Of a DNA stretch of 32,917 nt, positions 32,906-32,917 are shown piece by piece. The first letter of the stretch is position 1. Every line of letters begins with the position of its first letter. A program made the position numbers and the translations under genes. The notes below the pieces were generated by a model. The model was given only the letters and a program-made list of their open reading frames with translations. It searched no databases and was not told the DNA's origin. This DNA is from CAZWDL01 sp964632995 (lineage in GTDB: Bacteria; Bacteroidota; Bacteroidia; Chitinophagales; Saprospiraceae): NCBI GenBank assembly GCA_964632995.1, contig CAZWDL010000085.1, positions 1 through 32,917 on the forward strand. The letters are read 5' to 3'.

Positions 32906-32917
32906 GTGTAAGAGCGG

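Overview
The window looks like a chromosomal segment of a Bacteroidota bacterium, most likely from the Saprospiria (Lewinella/Phaeodactylibacter-like). This is inferred from a GldH gliding-motility lipoprotein, a free-standing GrpE-DnaJ pair, a TreS-maltokinase fusion, FtsX-type permease and two-component-propeller paralogs, few clear Shine-Dalgarno sequences and one -33/-7 style promoter. No rRNA, tRNA, CRISPR array, transposase or phage gene was seen. Most genes are housekeeping or general metabolism, but the intergenic spacers are unusually rich in short-word tandem and inverted repeats.

Layout: 1-3315 (minus strand) is a three-gene cassette in the order EAD11-inactive STAND protein, MoxR-type AAA+ ATPase, membrane-anchored PKD protein cut by the left edge. 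It resembles the NTPase-based biological conflict systems and is the best candidate for a notable system. An SLC12-like cation/chloride or amino-acid transporter diverges from it (3493-5871). From 6292 to 10474 (plus) come hemA, a membrane serine hydrolase, a TIM-barrel sugar isomerase/epimerase and a TMEM220-like membrane protein. On the minus strand follow a flavin reductase (10612-11145), a decayed two-component sensor (11478-12807) and a photolyase/cryptochrome (12880-14394).

From 14557 to 17787 (plus) come an NTF2-like protein and the ligase-associated exonuclease plus ATP-dependent DNA ligase pair. A long run of minus-strand genes then carries an aldo/keto reductase, the TreS-maltokinase fusion (trehalose/maltose to glycogen), an MDR oxidoreductase, gldH, dnaJ, grpE and a TlpA thioredoxin. 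Next are a plus-strand flavoprotein and a DinB protein. The right part (minus) holds a 5'-truncated ABC permease remnant, a sugar-nucleotide transferase and a PD-(D/E)XK nuclease-like protein, with a strong hairpin terminator at the right edge.

Several spacers hold structured repeats: a 36-bp perfect palindrome upstream of the conflict cassette, a roughly 225-bp nested inverted repeat that abuts the decayed sensor gene, a dispersed element of about 90-140 bp present twice, and tandem arrays with periods of 7, 8 or 19 nt. Two genes are broken beside such regions. All family assignments come from reading motifs; no database search was run.
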